Shown here: piece by piece, positions 1 through 5,365 of the stretch
Layout: each line of letters opens with the position of its first letter
Position numbering within the stretch: the stretch's first letter is position 1
DNA from: a virus
Direction: 5' to 3' (one strand)
IMG/VR virus record: IMGVR_UViG_3300027987_000372
Span: 1-39,051 of that record
DNA: 39,051 nucleotides
The notes under the pieces: generated by a model
Seen by the model: the letters and a program-made list of their open reading frames with translations, nothing else
What the model was told of the DNA's origin: nothing
Databases searched by the model: none
Program-made: the position numbers and the translations under genes

Positions 1-144
1 CAGGTCCGAACTTTCGCACCGGCAACGACTTCATCAGGCTCAGTCGAGTGGTGTCAGTCTCGCACTGAGGAAACGCTGGACGCGCCGTGACCGTTTCAGT
101 TGTTGCTCCGCCCGCACCAGCAGTCTCCAGTGTTTCCCACGGAT
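1..144. repeat. Terminal direct repeat, left copy (circular overlap)
   Basis: Bases 1-144 are identical to 38908-39051. The repeat lies inside a single open gene that reads through the junction, so it is most simply the overlap of a circular or circularly permuted molecule and not a gene duplication. The unique genome would be 38907 bp. A true short terminal repeat of a linear virion DNA cannot be excluded from sequence alone. Confidence 0.95.
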
Positions 145-298
145 CATGCGCTCCGCCAGTGGACGCGATCCATGGGATAGGCGGCAAAGGCTCAGGTGTG
201 TTGGGCCCACAACACAATGTTGCTAAGCCTCCACCGGCAAGCAAAGCAACAGAGAACGTGAACTTGTACGCGTGATTCTTCTTGATGTTTCCGATCAT
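1..298 (-). CDS. Papain-family (C1) cysteine protease, N-terminal part; continues at 38907 down to 38249
   Basis: This is the 5' part of a 318-residue protein whose gene crosses the window ends. The reading frame at 298-1 joins in frame to 38907-38249. I place the start at the ATG at 298 because AAGGAG lies 8 nt upstream; an in-frame ATG at 304 is only 2 nt from that site. The protein begins MIGNIKKNHAYKF, followed by a weakly hydrophobic Ala/Gly/Leu segment (about residues 13-29) ending in two cysteines, then a Pro/Thr/Gly-rich linker. This looks like a signal peptide or signal-anchor. A lipobox is possible but not canonical (Thr-Leu-Cys-Cys). The catalytic domain is described under 38249-39051. 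The gene is the first of the leftward unit and starts 50 bp from the divergent HTH gene. Confidence 0.85.
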   Translation of the reverse strand, partial: MIGNIKKNHAYKFTFSVALLAGGGLATLCCGPNTPEPLPPIPWIASTGGAHDPWETLETAGAGGATTETVTARPAFPQCETDTTRLSLMKSLPVRKFGP

Positions 299-326
299 TG
301 CCATGTCTCCTTGACGTCCACCGGAG

Positions 327-354
327 GTTATGCCATTGGCATAAACAGATGCAA
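327..354 (-). promoter_or_regulatory. Candidate leftward promoter for the protease unit
   Basis: On the minus strand TTGCAT (354-349) is followed after 16 nt by CATAAC (332-327), with the expected start near 320, about 22 nt before the protease ATG at 298. The match to a sigma-70 consensus is partial. The dyad at 328-344 overlaps the -10 element and spacer, as expected for a repressor site. Inference from position and motif only. Confidence 0.35.
328..344. promoter_or_regulatory. 17-bp perfect dyad (operator or translational hairpin)
   Basis: TTATGCCATTGGCATAA is a perfect inverted repeat (8-bp arms, 1-nt centre) in the 50-bp gap between the divergent protease and HTH genes. It directly follows a GGAGG at 323-327 and precedes the HTH ATG at 349. 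As DNA it could be an operator for the HTH or RHH protein. As RNA, folding it would bring GGAGG to an effective 4 nt from ATG 349, whereas the linear distance of 21 nt is too long. A minimal frame MPLA-stop begins at 330. Confidence 0.6.
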
Positions 355-597
355 CCCCAAAGTTCGAAGCCATGGTCAACGGACGACGCGCGTTTGCTGC
401 GCGACGTGGTGGGGCTGCTCGGAGGGCAAGCCAAGGCCGCTACCGCAATCGGACTATCGCAGTCAGCGATCTGTAGGTACCTGTCGCAGGAGCGAGTCCC
501 ACGATCGGTGTTCACCGCGAGCGCACTGCGCCAAAAACTCAGGAGTTTACGATGCCAGTTGACGAAGAAAAGCGAAGAGAAACACGAACCAAAGTGA
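349..597 (+). CDS. Small helix-turn-helix DNA-binding protein (Cro/XRE-like)
   Basis: The protein has 82 residues. The middle region (LLGGQAKAATAIGLSQSAICRYLSQ, about residues 20-45) has the spacing of a helix-turn-helix: an A-x-A-x-G-x-S turn followed by SQSAICRYL as recognition helix. The C-terminus is basic. It is the first rightward gene, and its 3' end overlaps the next gene in another frame. The only good ribosome binding site (323-327) is separated from ATG 349 by the dyad at 328-344, so translation may depend on that structure. Its small size and place at a divergent control region suggest a Cro- or CII-type switch regulator. The operator assignment is inference. Confidence 0.7.
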   Translation: MQPQSSKPWSTDDARLLRDVVGLLGGQAKAATAIGLSQSAICRYLSQERVPRSVFTASALRQKLRSLRCQLTKKSEEKHEPK

Positions 598-722
598 CGC
601 TGCGCATCCGTAACGATGTGGCAGAGATGCTCGACAGCGCAGCGTCCGCAAAAGACGAGTCACGCACCGCGTTCCTCGAGCGCATTATTGAGAGAGAGTT
701 CAGGAGAGGACTCAAGTCATGA
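552..722 (+). CDS. Ribbon-helix-helix (Arc/CopG-like) regulator
   Basis: A 56-residue protein starting MPVDEEKRRETRTKVTLRIR. An AGGAG at 541-545 lies 6 nt before the ATG. The pattern KVTLRIRNDVAEML (one strand, then a helix) followed by SRTAFLERIIEREF (second helix) is the classic ribbon-helix-helix layout. It overlaps the HTH gene's 3' end by 46 nt in a different frame, and its stop overlaps the next start (ATGA at 719-722), so the three genes are probably translationally coupled. Known Arc/CopG proteins are dimeric repressors that bind short dyads. The GTCCACC palindromes downstream are possible targets, but nothing in the sequence proves it. Confidence 0.75.
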   Translation: MPVDEEKRRETRTKVTLRIRNDVAEMLDSAASAKDESRTAFLERIIEREFRRGLKS

Positions 723-952
723 GTGATGAGCTGCGTGATAAGGCGATTGCGTTCCTGTCATCGTCTGATGATGTGCCAAGGTTTCTCGGATTGGCCGTCC
801 CAATAGAGGCGTTCTTGGACATGGACGTTCGTTCAGTGGAGGCTGGAGACGAGTTCGTGGTCGACGGTTGCACAATACGAGATAACTACGTTTTTTTGCG
901 CCTCAGAAAAAAAGGACGTCCACCATGTCGATTCTGGTGGACGTCCACCTAA
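719..952 (+). CDS. Hypothetical 77-residue protein
   Basis: It starts at the ATGA overlap with the ribbon-helix-helix gene. The body is acidic (SSSDDVPRFLGLAVPIEAFLDMD) and unrecognised. The last 13 or so codons (KKGRPPCRFWWTST) are encoded by the 11-bp inverted repeat at 914-946, which in its second copy (1818-1858) lies wholly outside coding sequence. The natural C-terminus may once have been shorter, with the frame now running into a regulatory hairpin. Confidence 0.6.
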   Translation: MSDELRDKAIAFLSSSDDVPRFLGLAVPIEAFLDMDVRSVEAGDEFVVDGCTIRDNYVFLRLRKKGRPPCRFWWTST

Positions 953-989
953 TGATGGTCCATAGTCACTCTTGTCAGGAGAGAACACC
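907..989 (+). repeat. Duplicated leader module, copy 1 (hairpin + RBS)
   Basis: An A-run, then GGACGTCCACC (914-924), an 11-nt loop and GGTGGACGTCC (936-946), then a conserved stretch ATAGTCACTCTTGTCAGGAG that supplies the ribosome binding site for the gene at 990. The block recurs at 1818-1894 with only a few differences. The right arm also forms the 14-bp palindrome GGTGGACGTCCACC (936-949). It may act as an RNA hairpin, a DNA operator or both. Confidence 0.75.
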
Positions 990-1163
990 ATGAACTCATA
1001 CGACACGCTATGCGACTCAGATACTAACGAAGAACTCACCGCTGACGATCTGGGGATCACAGACGAGCAATACGCTGACGCATTGGCAGAGTCGGCTGGT
1101 GCAGGTGAAACGGGGCACATCAGGCTCGAAAACGGGAGACGCGTGTACGGTTCCGCCTACTGA
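990..1163 (+). CDS. Hypothetical small acidic protein
   Basis: A 57-residue protein starting MNSYDTLCDSDTNEELTADD. AGGAG lies 8 nt before the ATG, inside the duplicated leader module. It is strongly acidic in the first half and ends HIRLENGRRVYGSAY. No family recognised. An upstream in-frame TTG at 972 would sit inside the leader and is not favoured. Such small acidic early phage proteins often act on host enzymes, but no specific target can be read here. Confidence 0.6.
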   Translation: MNSYDTLCDSDTNEELTADDLGITDEQYADALAESAGAGETGHIRLENGRRVYGSAY

Positions 1164-1188
1164 GGCTGGCTCTGGCACCGGCCACCAC

Positions 1189-1217
1189 GCCCGAACACAG
1201 GTAACGCTGTGGAGGGC
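1189..1217 (+). promoter_or_regulatory. Intergenic stem-loop before the gene at 1238
   Basis: GCCC-gaa-CACAG-gtaacg-CTGTG-ga-GGGC folds into a two-part stem with a GTAACG loop. The sequence CCCGAACACAGGTAACGCTGTGG recurs at 1486-1508, so it is a repeated element. No T-run follows, so it does not look like a strong intrinsic terminator. It could be an RNA processing or attenuation site. Confidence 0.6.
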
Positions 1218-1237
1218 TTGGGGTGTTGGAGGTATAC

Positions 1238-1450
1238 ATGAAGGTAGCCAAGTACAGAGTATCACTGCCGAGGCATTCCACGACGCGCGACTGCGCGTCA
1301 TTGCGTGGCGCCTTGATCCTGTGCAGATCTGAGGTCAGAGACGGCTGGCGCGACTCTGTTGTGCTCCGGCTATCAGATGGCGCAGTAATGGCCCTGGCGG
1401 TTCATGGGCCGCGCGGGACGTACCGCGTGATGCGCACAGGCACTAGGTGA
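1238..1450 (+). CDS. Hypothetical 70-residue protein
   Basis: It starts MKVAKYRVSLPRHSTTRD. GGAGG lies 5 nt before the ATG, which favours it over the upstream in-frame TTG at 1223. The protein is basic, with a central beta-rich part (SVVLRLSDGAVMALAVHGPRG). It is not recognised. It stands alone between two copies of the same stem-loop element. Confidence 0.6.
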   Translation: MKVAKYRVSLPRHSTTRDCASLRGALILCRSEVRDGWRDSVVLRLSDGAVMALAVHGPRGTYRVMRTGTR

Positions 1451-1483
1451 TGCGTCTGTATCCGAGCCACCCCACCACGCCCC

Positions 1484-1514
1484 AGCCCGAACACAGGTAA
1501 CGCTGTGGCGGGCT
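1484..1514 (+). promoter_or_regulatory. Intergenic stem-loop before the gene at 1535
   Basis: AGCCCG (1484-1489) pairs with CGGGCT (1509-1514) and CACAG (1492-1496) with CTGTG (1503-1507). It is the second copy of the element at 1189-1217, again followed within 25 nt by a GGAGG and a start codon. Confidence 0.6.
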
Positions 1515-1534
1515 TGAGGGCGTAGGAGGGAATC

Positions 1535-1807
1535 ATGAACAACTTGATACCGCTAGCATCCATACCGTTACCTGCGCGACGCGTCGAATGTGCAACTCGC
1601 AAGGCATACAGCAGTTGCTCAGCTGCTCGCGCAGCGGCGCAATACCGAATAGACGTTGCGCCTGGCTGTCACTCTCGACCGTCGTTTGACCCGCCTGTGC
1701 TCGGATGGGTCCTCACGCGAGACGCGGCTGTTGCCATTACTGAACAGTTGACTCGTATGCTAGACGGCACCTCACACCGTCGCACGTCGTGCGAGCAGCT
1801 GAAGTAG
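1535..1807 (+). CDS. Hypothetical 90-residue protein
   Basis: It starts MNNLIPLASIPLPARRVECA, with AGGAGGG a few bases upstream. It is basic and Ala-rich in the middle (SSCSAARAAAQYRI), with the second half reading VLGWVLTRDAAVAITEQLTRML. No recognised domain. The stop at 1805-1807 is followed immediately by the second duplicated leader. Confidence 0.6.
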   Translation: MNNLIPLASIPLPARRVECATRKAYSSCSAARAAAQYRIDVAPGCHSRPSFDPPVLGWVLTRDAAVAITEQLTRMLDGTSHRRTSCEQLK

Positions 1808-1817
1808 GCGAGCAAAG

Positions 1818-1894
1818 AAAAAAGACGTCCACCTGTCGATCTAGGTGGACGTCCACCTAAGGATGGTACATAGTCACTCTTGTCAGGAGAGAAC
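1818..1894 (+). repeat. Duplicated leader module, copy 2 (hairpin + RBS)
   Basis: Copy of 907-989: A-run, GACGTCCACCT (1824-1834), 8-nt loop, AGGTGGACGTC (1843-1853), then the same conserved tail ending in AGGAG for the gene at 1895. Here the whole block is non-coding. The loop differs most between copies while both arms are kept, which supports a functional stem. Confidence 0.75.
1843..1858. promoter_or_regulatory. 16-bp perfect palindrome, operator candidate
   Basis: AGGTGGACGTCCACCT is fully palindromic. The 14-bp core GGTGGACGTCCACC recurs at 936-949. Half sites GACGTCCACC occur at 313-322 (ahead of the HTH gene) and 4121-4130. This distribution across the rightward unit fits a phage regulator's binding site, possibly the RHH protein at 552. 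The link is inference. Confidence 0.5.
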
Positions 1895-2104
1895 ATGACA
1901 CACCAAGCACAGAACACCGAAAGACTCGACCGCATGGCGCGCAGCGCAGGGGCATTCTCGAGTTGGGATGACCTGGCCGCCAAGATTCACAGCGGATACA
2001 CCCCAACGCTCAGCCCTCGCTCTGCGTGCGCTACTACACTGGCTATGGCGTTGAAGGTACACGGGCTGCCTGCGTGGAACCCGGAGACTGGAGCGAACTG
2101 GTAG
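1895..2104 (+). CDS. Hypothetical 69-residue protein
   Basis: It starts MTHQAQNTERLDRMARSAGA at the ATG 5 nt after the AGGAG of the second leader module. Not recognised. It holds a helical region (SSWDDLAAKIHSGY) and then SACATTLAMALKVHGLPAWN. The two genes driven by the duplicated leaders (990 and 1895) do not resemble each other, so the leader and not the coding region was duplicated. Confidence 0.6.
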   Translation: MTHQAQNTERLDRMARSAGAFSSWDDLAAKIHSGYTPTLSPRSACATTLAMALKVHGLPAWNPETGANW

Positions 2105-2122
2105 GGTCAACAGAAGCCGCTG

Positions 2123-2151
2123 GCCCCCGTGGAGGCAATGCTCCTGGGGGC
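2123..2151 (+). promoter_or_regulatory. Intergenic stem-loop before the gene at 2173
   Basis: GCCCCC (2123-2128) pairs with GGGGGC (2146-2151), and inside it GGAG pairs with CTCC around a GCAATG loop. It lies between the stop at 2104 and the GGAGG at 2162. The loop resembles those at 1201 (GTAACG) and 2626 (GCAATGAA). Confidence 0.65.
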
Positions 2152-2172
2152 TTAGTGGCGTGGAGGAATGCA

Positions 2173-2598
2173 ATGTCCAAGCAAACTAAGTCAGTAAAGC
2201 AAAGCAAGTGGTCGTTATCCGCAAAGTACAACGAGGTGGACTTCGTTCGAATATTCAGCGACGTTCCAAGTGACGTCAACGTGCTGCGTGTTCAAGTTGG
2301 CGAACTCCGTGTGCTAGCGATACGTACTGACGCGTGGTACCGTGCACAGAGGATTGATTCGATATCTATCGAATGGGGGCCTCGAGAGAACTACATCCAC
2401 CTTGGGATTACCCCAACCGGCAAGCTGTCGCTTGAGATTGATGGCGCGCCAAGTATTAAGGGATGGATGATGACCCTGTGTACTGTGGAGGATGAGTTGA
2501 GCAAGAAAGCTCGCACGGCTCAAGAAGTGAAAAAGTACCTGGAGCTAACTGAGCTCGAATACAACAGGAAGCATACCATCACGGTGGAGGTATTCTGA
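2173..2598 (+). CDS. Hypothetical 141-residue protein
   Basis: It starts MSKQTKSVKQSKWSLSAKYN, with GGAGG 6-7 nt before the ATG. The frame is open further upstream, but that part crosses the previous gene and a hairpin. The protein has a Lys-rich N-terminus, a mixed beta middle (LRVQVGELRVLAIRTDAWYR, SISIEWGPRENYIHLGITPTGKLSLEI) and a C-terminal charged helix (ELSKKARTAQEVKKYLELTELEYN). No family recognised. Confidence 0.65.
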   Translation: MSKQTKSVKQSKWSLSAKYNEVDFVRIFSDVPSDVNVLRVQVGELRVLAIRTDAWYRAQRIDSISIEWGPRENYIHLGITPTGKLSLEIDGAPSIKGWMMTLCTVEDELSKKARTAQEVKKYLELTELEYNRKHTITVEVF

Positions 2599-2615
2599 CA
2601 GTTTGATTGTCTGGG

Positions 2616-2643
2616 GCTGCCCGTGGCAATGAACACGGGCAGC
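2616..2643 (+). promoter_or_regulatory. Strong intergenic stem-loop before the gene at 2675
   Basis: GCTGCCCGTG (2616-2625) and CACGGGCAGC (2634-2643) form a perfect 10-bp stem with an 8-nt GCAATGAA loop. A small second stem CTGGC/GCCAG (2646-2661) follows, then GGAGG. No U-run is present. Confidence 0.7.
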
Positions 2644-2674
2644 ACCTGGCACTCAAGCCAGAGGAGGAAGCATC

Positions 2675-2890
2675 ATGGTGGGAACGCTAGAGCTGATGGC
2701 TCCGTCGTTGGCAATCGTGGGGCTTGGGGCTTCAATAATCGCGACAGCGTACATCGACTCGATTCGATGTGCGAAGCGCGACGCCGAGAAACTGACGAAG
2801 CTCAGGCTCGGCCAAGACGCAATCGAGACGCAACGGTACAAGTACGTCCAGGCCTTCCTGGACACAATGAAAGAACCCGAAGGATGGTAG
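2675..2890 (+). CDS. Small single-pass membrane protein, function unknown
   Basis: A 71-residue protein. GGAGGA lies about 7 nt before the ATG. Residues 7-26 (LMAPSLAIVGLGASIIATAY) form one transmembrane helix, followed by a charged helix (AKRDAEKLTKLRLGQDAIETQRYKY). Early small membrane proteins of phages often act in superinfection exclusion or on host membrane enzymes, but nothing specific is seen. It ends 5 nt before the chosen start of the next gene. Confidence 0.6.
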   Translation: MVGTLELMAPSLAIVGLGASIIATAYIDSIRCAKRDAEKLTKLRLGQDAIETQRYKYVQAFLDTMKEPEGW

Positions 2891-2895
2891 TAGAG

Positions 2896-3582
2896 ATGGA
2901 AGACAGAGTAAAGGCTTGGAAAACGCGTTCAGTAGGACCACTCGGATCGGACTACGCAACCATCGAGGTTGCGCGCATTGACGACGAAGAGTCGTGCTCG
3001 CTTATGCGGAAGCGCACAATCAATGAGCTGAAAAAGCATTACGTATCGGACTACGATACCATCGACGTGCTTTCAGCTGTATCGAACAGAGACCTAGCGA
3101 ATAACATCGGATGCGCAGTCGGCGGATACATCATCGGACAAGCAATGATGCTGATCGAAGAACTTTCTGGCGTTGAGTGTCACCTTCCGGATGAACTCGT
3201 CCTTGTTGCCCCGATGTCTGGAGGGCACGCTGTAGCACTGATGGCTGCAGCATCACTCATTGGAGATCCACGAATCAAAACAAGGGTGGTCGCTTACGAC
3301 CACAGGGCGAAGTGGGGTGAAGCGAAGGGGTTCTTCAGGCCTTCGCTTCCCCTAAGCGAAACATCAATGGCTATCTTAGTTGACGACGTTGTGAAGTCGT
3401 CAATGACGTTGCACCGGACGTACTTGGCCGCGACGTCGTGTCTAGGAAAGGAACCAGTTGGAGCTGTCGTTCTGTTCGACGCAGGGTGCATCGACCAGAG
3501 GACAAGGCTTTGGATGGGTACTGAAGGTGTGCCTTTGCACTCAGTGTTCGAAAAAAAGGAGTTCATCAGTGACTTGTCATGA
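2896..3582 (+). CDS. Phosphoribosyltransferase-like protein (type I PRTase fold)
   Basis: A 228-residue protein. The key signature is AILVDDVVKSSMTLHRTYLA at about residues 159-178: hydrophobic strand, Asp-Asp, then a small-residue/Thr loop, matching the PRPP-binding loop of type I phosphoribosyltransferases (for example VLVDDVITTGGT in orotate PRTases). Upstream, LVLVAPMSGGHAVALMAAAS is compatible with the PPi-loop region of the fold. Family members join a base to PRPP in nucleotide salvage or synthesis; the base used here is not readable. The start is uncertain: ATG 2884 has no space for a ribosome binding site, so ATG 2896 is preferred. The next gene begins inside its 3' end. Confidence 0.6.
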   Translation: MEDRVKAWKTRSVGPLGSDYATIEVARIDDEESCSLMRKRTINELKKHYVSDYDTIDVLSAVSNRDLANNIGCAVGGYIIGQAMMLIEELSGVECHLPDELVLVAPMSGGHAVALMAAASLIGDPRIKTRVVAYDHRAKWGEAKGFFRPSLPLSETSMAILVDDVVKSSMTLHRTYLAATSCLGKEPVGAVVLFDAGCIDQRTRLWMGTEGVPLHSVFEKKEFISDLS

Positions 3583-4201
3583 CAATCCTCTCAGCGAACT
3601 GCTCGATGAGCTGAAGTGCGCAGCGAGTGCAATTGGATTCAGTTCCATGGCAGCAAAGGCCGAAGCGTGCTCAAACAAGTACCTGGTTCGAGACGAGACG
3701 TGTGAGTACATCTCTCCGAAAGAGCTTGGACTAACCGTCGCAGAGTACATCGACATCATTGAGCTATGCATGCCACTCAACAAGTGCCGGTTGAGGTGCG
3801 GTGGCGTGGTTTCGTTGCCGTACAAGAGTGGCTGCCAACGTGTGCGCGCCGTAGAGTGCGAGCGGCGCGTCAAGTACCACGACGTTGCATCTGGTAACAC
3901 AACTTCCACGTACACTCACGTGGACGGTAGCGTCCACGATCTGGACGAGTATACCAAACGATTCACGTTGTTCGAATCGTTCGCGGATGCCGTCAATGTC
4001 CCTCCTCCTACAGTGTCAGCTTTCCCGGCTGCGCCGAGCATAGTGCTCAGTTCTGAAGACGACGATAACGTTATCGTTTCAGCAGCCATACTCGCGTTCG
4101 CGTTCAGGGAAGTTGACAAGGACGTCCACCTTGTGGTGGAGTATCCGCGTCCACCTCAACCAGAACCAGAGGACTGTCCTGCGACCGTCCGTGGAGACTG
4201 A
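3569..4201 (+). CDS. Hypothetical 210-residue protein
   Basis: GTG start chosen because GGAG (3558-3561) is 7 nt upstream; the gene overlaps the PRTase-like gene by 14 nt. It begins VTCHDNPLSELLDELKCAAS. The first half is helical and Cys-containing (KAEACSNKYLVRDETCEYIS, IIELCMPLNKCRLRCGG), and a C-terminal part is acidic and Pro-rich (SSEDDDNVIV, PRPPQPEPEDCP). No domain recognised; the six or so N-half cysteines could bind a metal. Its 3' part contains a copy of the GGACGTCCACC motif (4120-4130). Confidence 0.6.
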   Translation: MTCHDNPLSELLDELKCAASAIGFSSMAAKAEACSNKYLVRDETCEYISPKELGLTVAEYIDIIELCMPLNKCRLRCGGVVSLPYKSGCQRVRAVECERRVKYHDVASGNTTSTYTHVDGSVHDLDEYTKRFTLFESFADAVNVPPPTVSAFPAAPSIVLSSEDDDNVIVSAAILAFAFREVDKDVHLVVEYPRPPQPEPEDCPATVRGD

Positions 4202-4202
4202 C

Positions 4203-4301
4203 ATGAGACAACCGAACCCGAGTATCCTGCTCGATATAGCATTCGGAGTCATTCTGTTCCCGGTGCTACTCGCTGCACTGATACTCTTCCTTTGCATGTG
4301 A
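4203..4301 (+). CDS. Very small membrane protein (32 residues)
   Basis: It reads MRQPNPSILLDIAFG and then an uninterrupted hydrophobic helix (VILFPVLLAALILFLCM) to the stop. GGAGA lies about 7 nt before the ATG, and the gene starts 1 nt after the previous stop and ends 6 nt before the nuclease gene. Position, ribosome binding site and clear transmembrane character support a real gene despite its length. Function unknown. Confidence 0.5.
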   Translation: MRQPNPSILLDIAFGVILFPVLLAALILFLCM

Positions 4302-4307
4302 GGCCGT

Positions 4308-5339
4308 ATGCAAGAGTCAGAAGAAAAAGTTCCAGAAGAGATCTCAATATCTGAGATCAAGTGTCACAACACGTGCCCGATGAAGCGTGCGTACCAGTAC
4401 GTCATGCTTCGCAAGCCAATCGAGAATGCAGCCGCTTTGAACATCGGCACTGCTTTCCACGCCGGCATGAACGCGTGGTGGAGCGTAGAGTTACGCGACA
4501 ACAACGGGGAACCAAAGAACAAGGACGAGTTGCTTGAGTCAGCTCTCTACTCTGCTTCGAAAAAACTGAAGTCGACAGAGGGGATGAACGAATACGACTT
4601 GGCGTCAATCCGAGCCATGCTGTTGCTGTACCACTCGAGATGGAAAGATCAGCTTCTTGTTCCGCTCGCCGTTGAGCAGCGGTACAAGCGGACGATCGCC
4701 AACCCATACTCTGGGCGCAAGCTACGCAACTATGTGCAGGTAGGATCGATCGACGTGGTTGCATTCGATCCAGAAGAGAACGAGACTGTACTCGTTGAGC
4801 ACAAGTCGACATCGTTCGATATCTCACCAGGTGAACCTTACTGGAAAAGGTTGTTGTTGAACTCGCAGGTTTCGAACTACTTCGAGGGAGCAATCGCGCT
4901 CGGGTATCGAACAAAGAGATACATCTACGATGTGATTCGAAAGCCCACCATAAGACCGCTAAAAGCAACTCCTGAAGAAGACCGCAAGTTCGTGAAGGCA
5001 ACAGGAAAGCTGTACGCGAACCAACGTGACAAGGACGAGACACCGGACGAGTACTTCGACAGGATTCTTGAGAGCTACTCCAAGTCTCCAGCGTCATTCG
5101 CAGGAAGACAGATCATTACCCTAAGCGATCAAAGACAACGCGATGCTCAGGGCGACCTGGTGTTGACTCTCAAGGCAATCAACGAGTACGACTCGTTGGG
5201 GCACTGGCCGCGAAACGACGAGGGATGCAACCAGTGGAACAAGATGTGCCAGTTCTTCGGTGTCTGTACCGGAGAAGCAAGCATTGACGACTTCACAATG
5301 TTTGTGTCAAAGTCAGCAAAGCACGAGGAGCTCTTGTAG
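4308..5339 (+). CDS. PD-(D/E)XK nuclease with Fe-S-type cysteines (Cas4/RecB-like)
   Basis: A 343-residue protein. The motifs follow the RecB/Cas4 order: an N-terminal Cys pair in IKCHNTCPMKRAYQY (C19, C23), GTAFHAGMNAW near residue 50, an Asp in SIDVVAF near 148, the E-x-K in LVEHKST (near 164-166), and the Q-x-x-x-Y motif in NSQVSNYFEGA (near 187). The C-terminus carries C307-x6-C314-x5-C320, which with an N-terminal Cys would make a 4Fe-4S cluster as in Cas4 and AddB. Such enzymes resect DNA 5' ends. Its position before a Sak4-like ATPase and an SSB points to a phage recombination or replication-coupled repair module. Confidence 0.85.
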   Translation: MQESEEKVPEEISISEIKCHNTCPMKRAYQYVMLRKPIENAAALNIGTAFHAGMNAWWSVELRDNNGEPKNKDELLESALYSASKKLKSTEGMNEYDLASIRAMLLLYHSRWKDQLLVPLAVEQRYKRTIANPYSGRKLRNYVQVGSIDVVAFDPEENETVLVEHKSTSFDISPGEPYWKRLLLNSQVSNYFEGAIALGYRTKRYIYDVIRKPTIRPLKATPEEDRKFVKATGKLYANQRDKDETPDEYFDRILESYSKSPASFAGRQIITLSDQRQRDAQGDLVLTLKAINEYDSLGHWPRNDEGCNQWNKMCQFFGVCTGEASIDDFTMFVSKSAKHEELL

Positions 5340-5365
5340 TTCCAATCACTCAAGCACGAGGTAAT

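Noticed and set aside
298-348. Extension of the HTH gene to the in-frame TTG at 298
   Set aside because: The extra 17 residues would cover the protease start, its ribosome binding site and the dyad; ATG 349 is more plausible.
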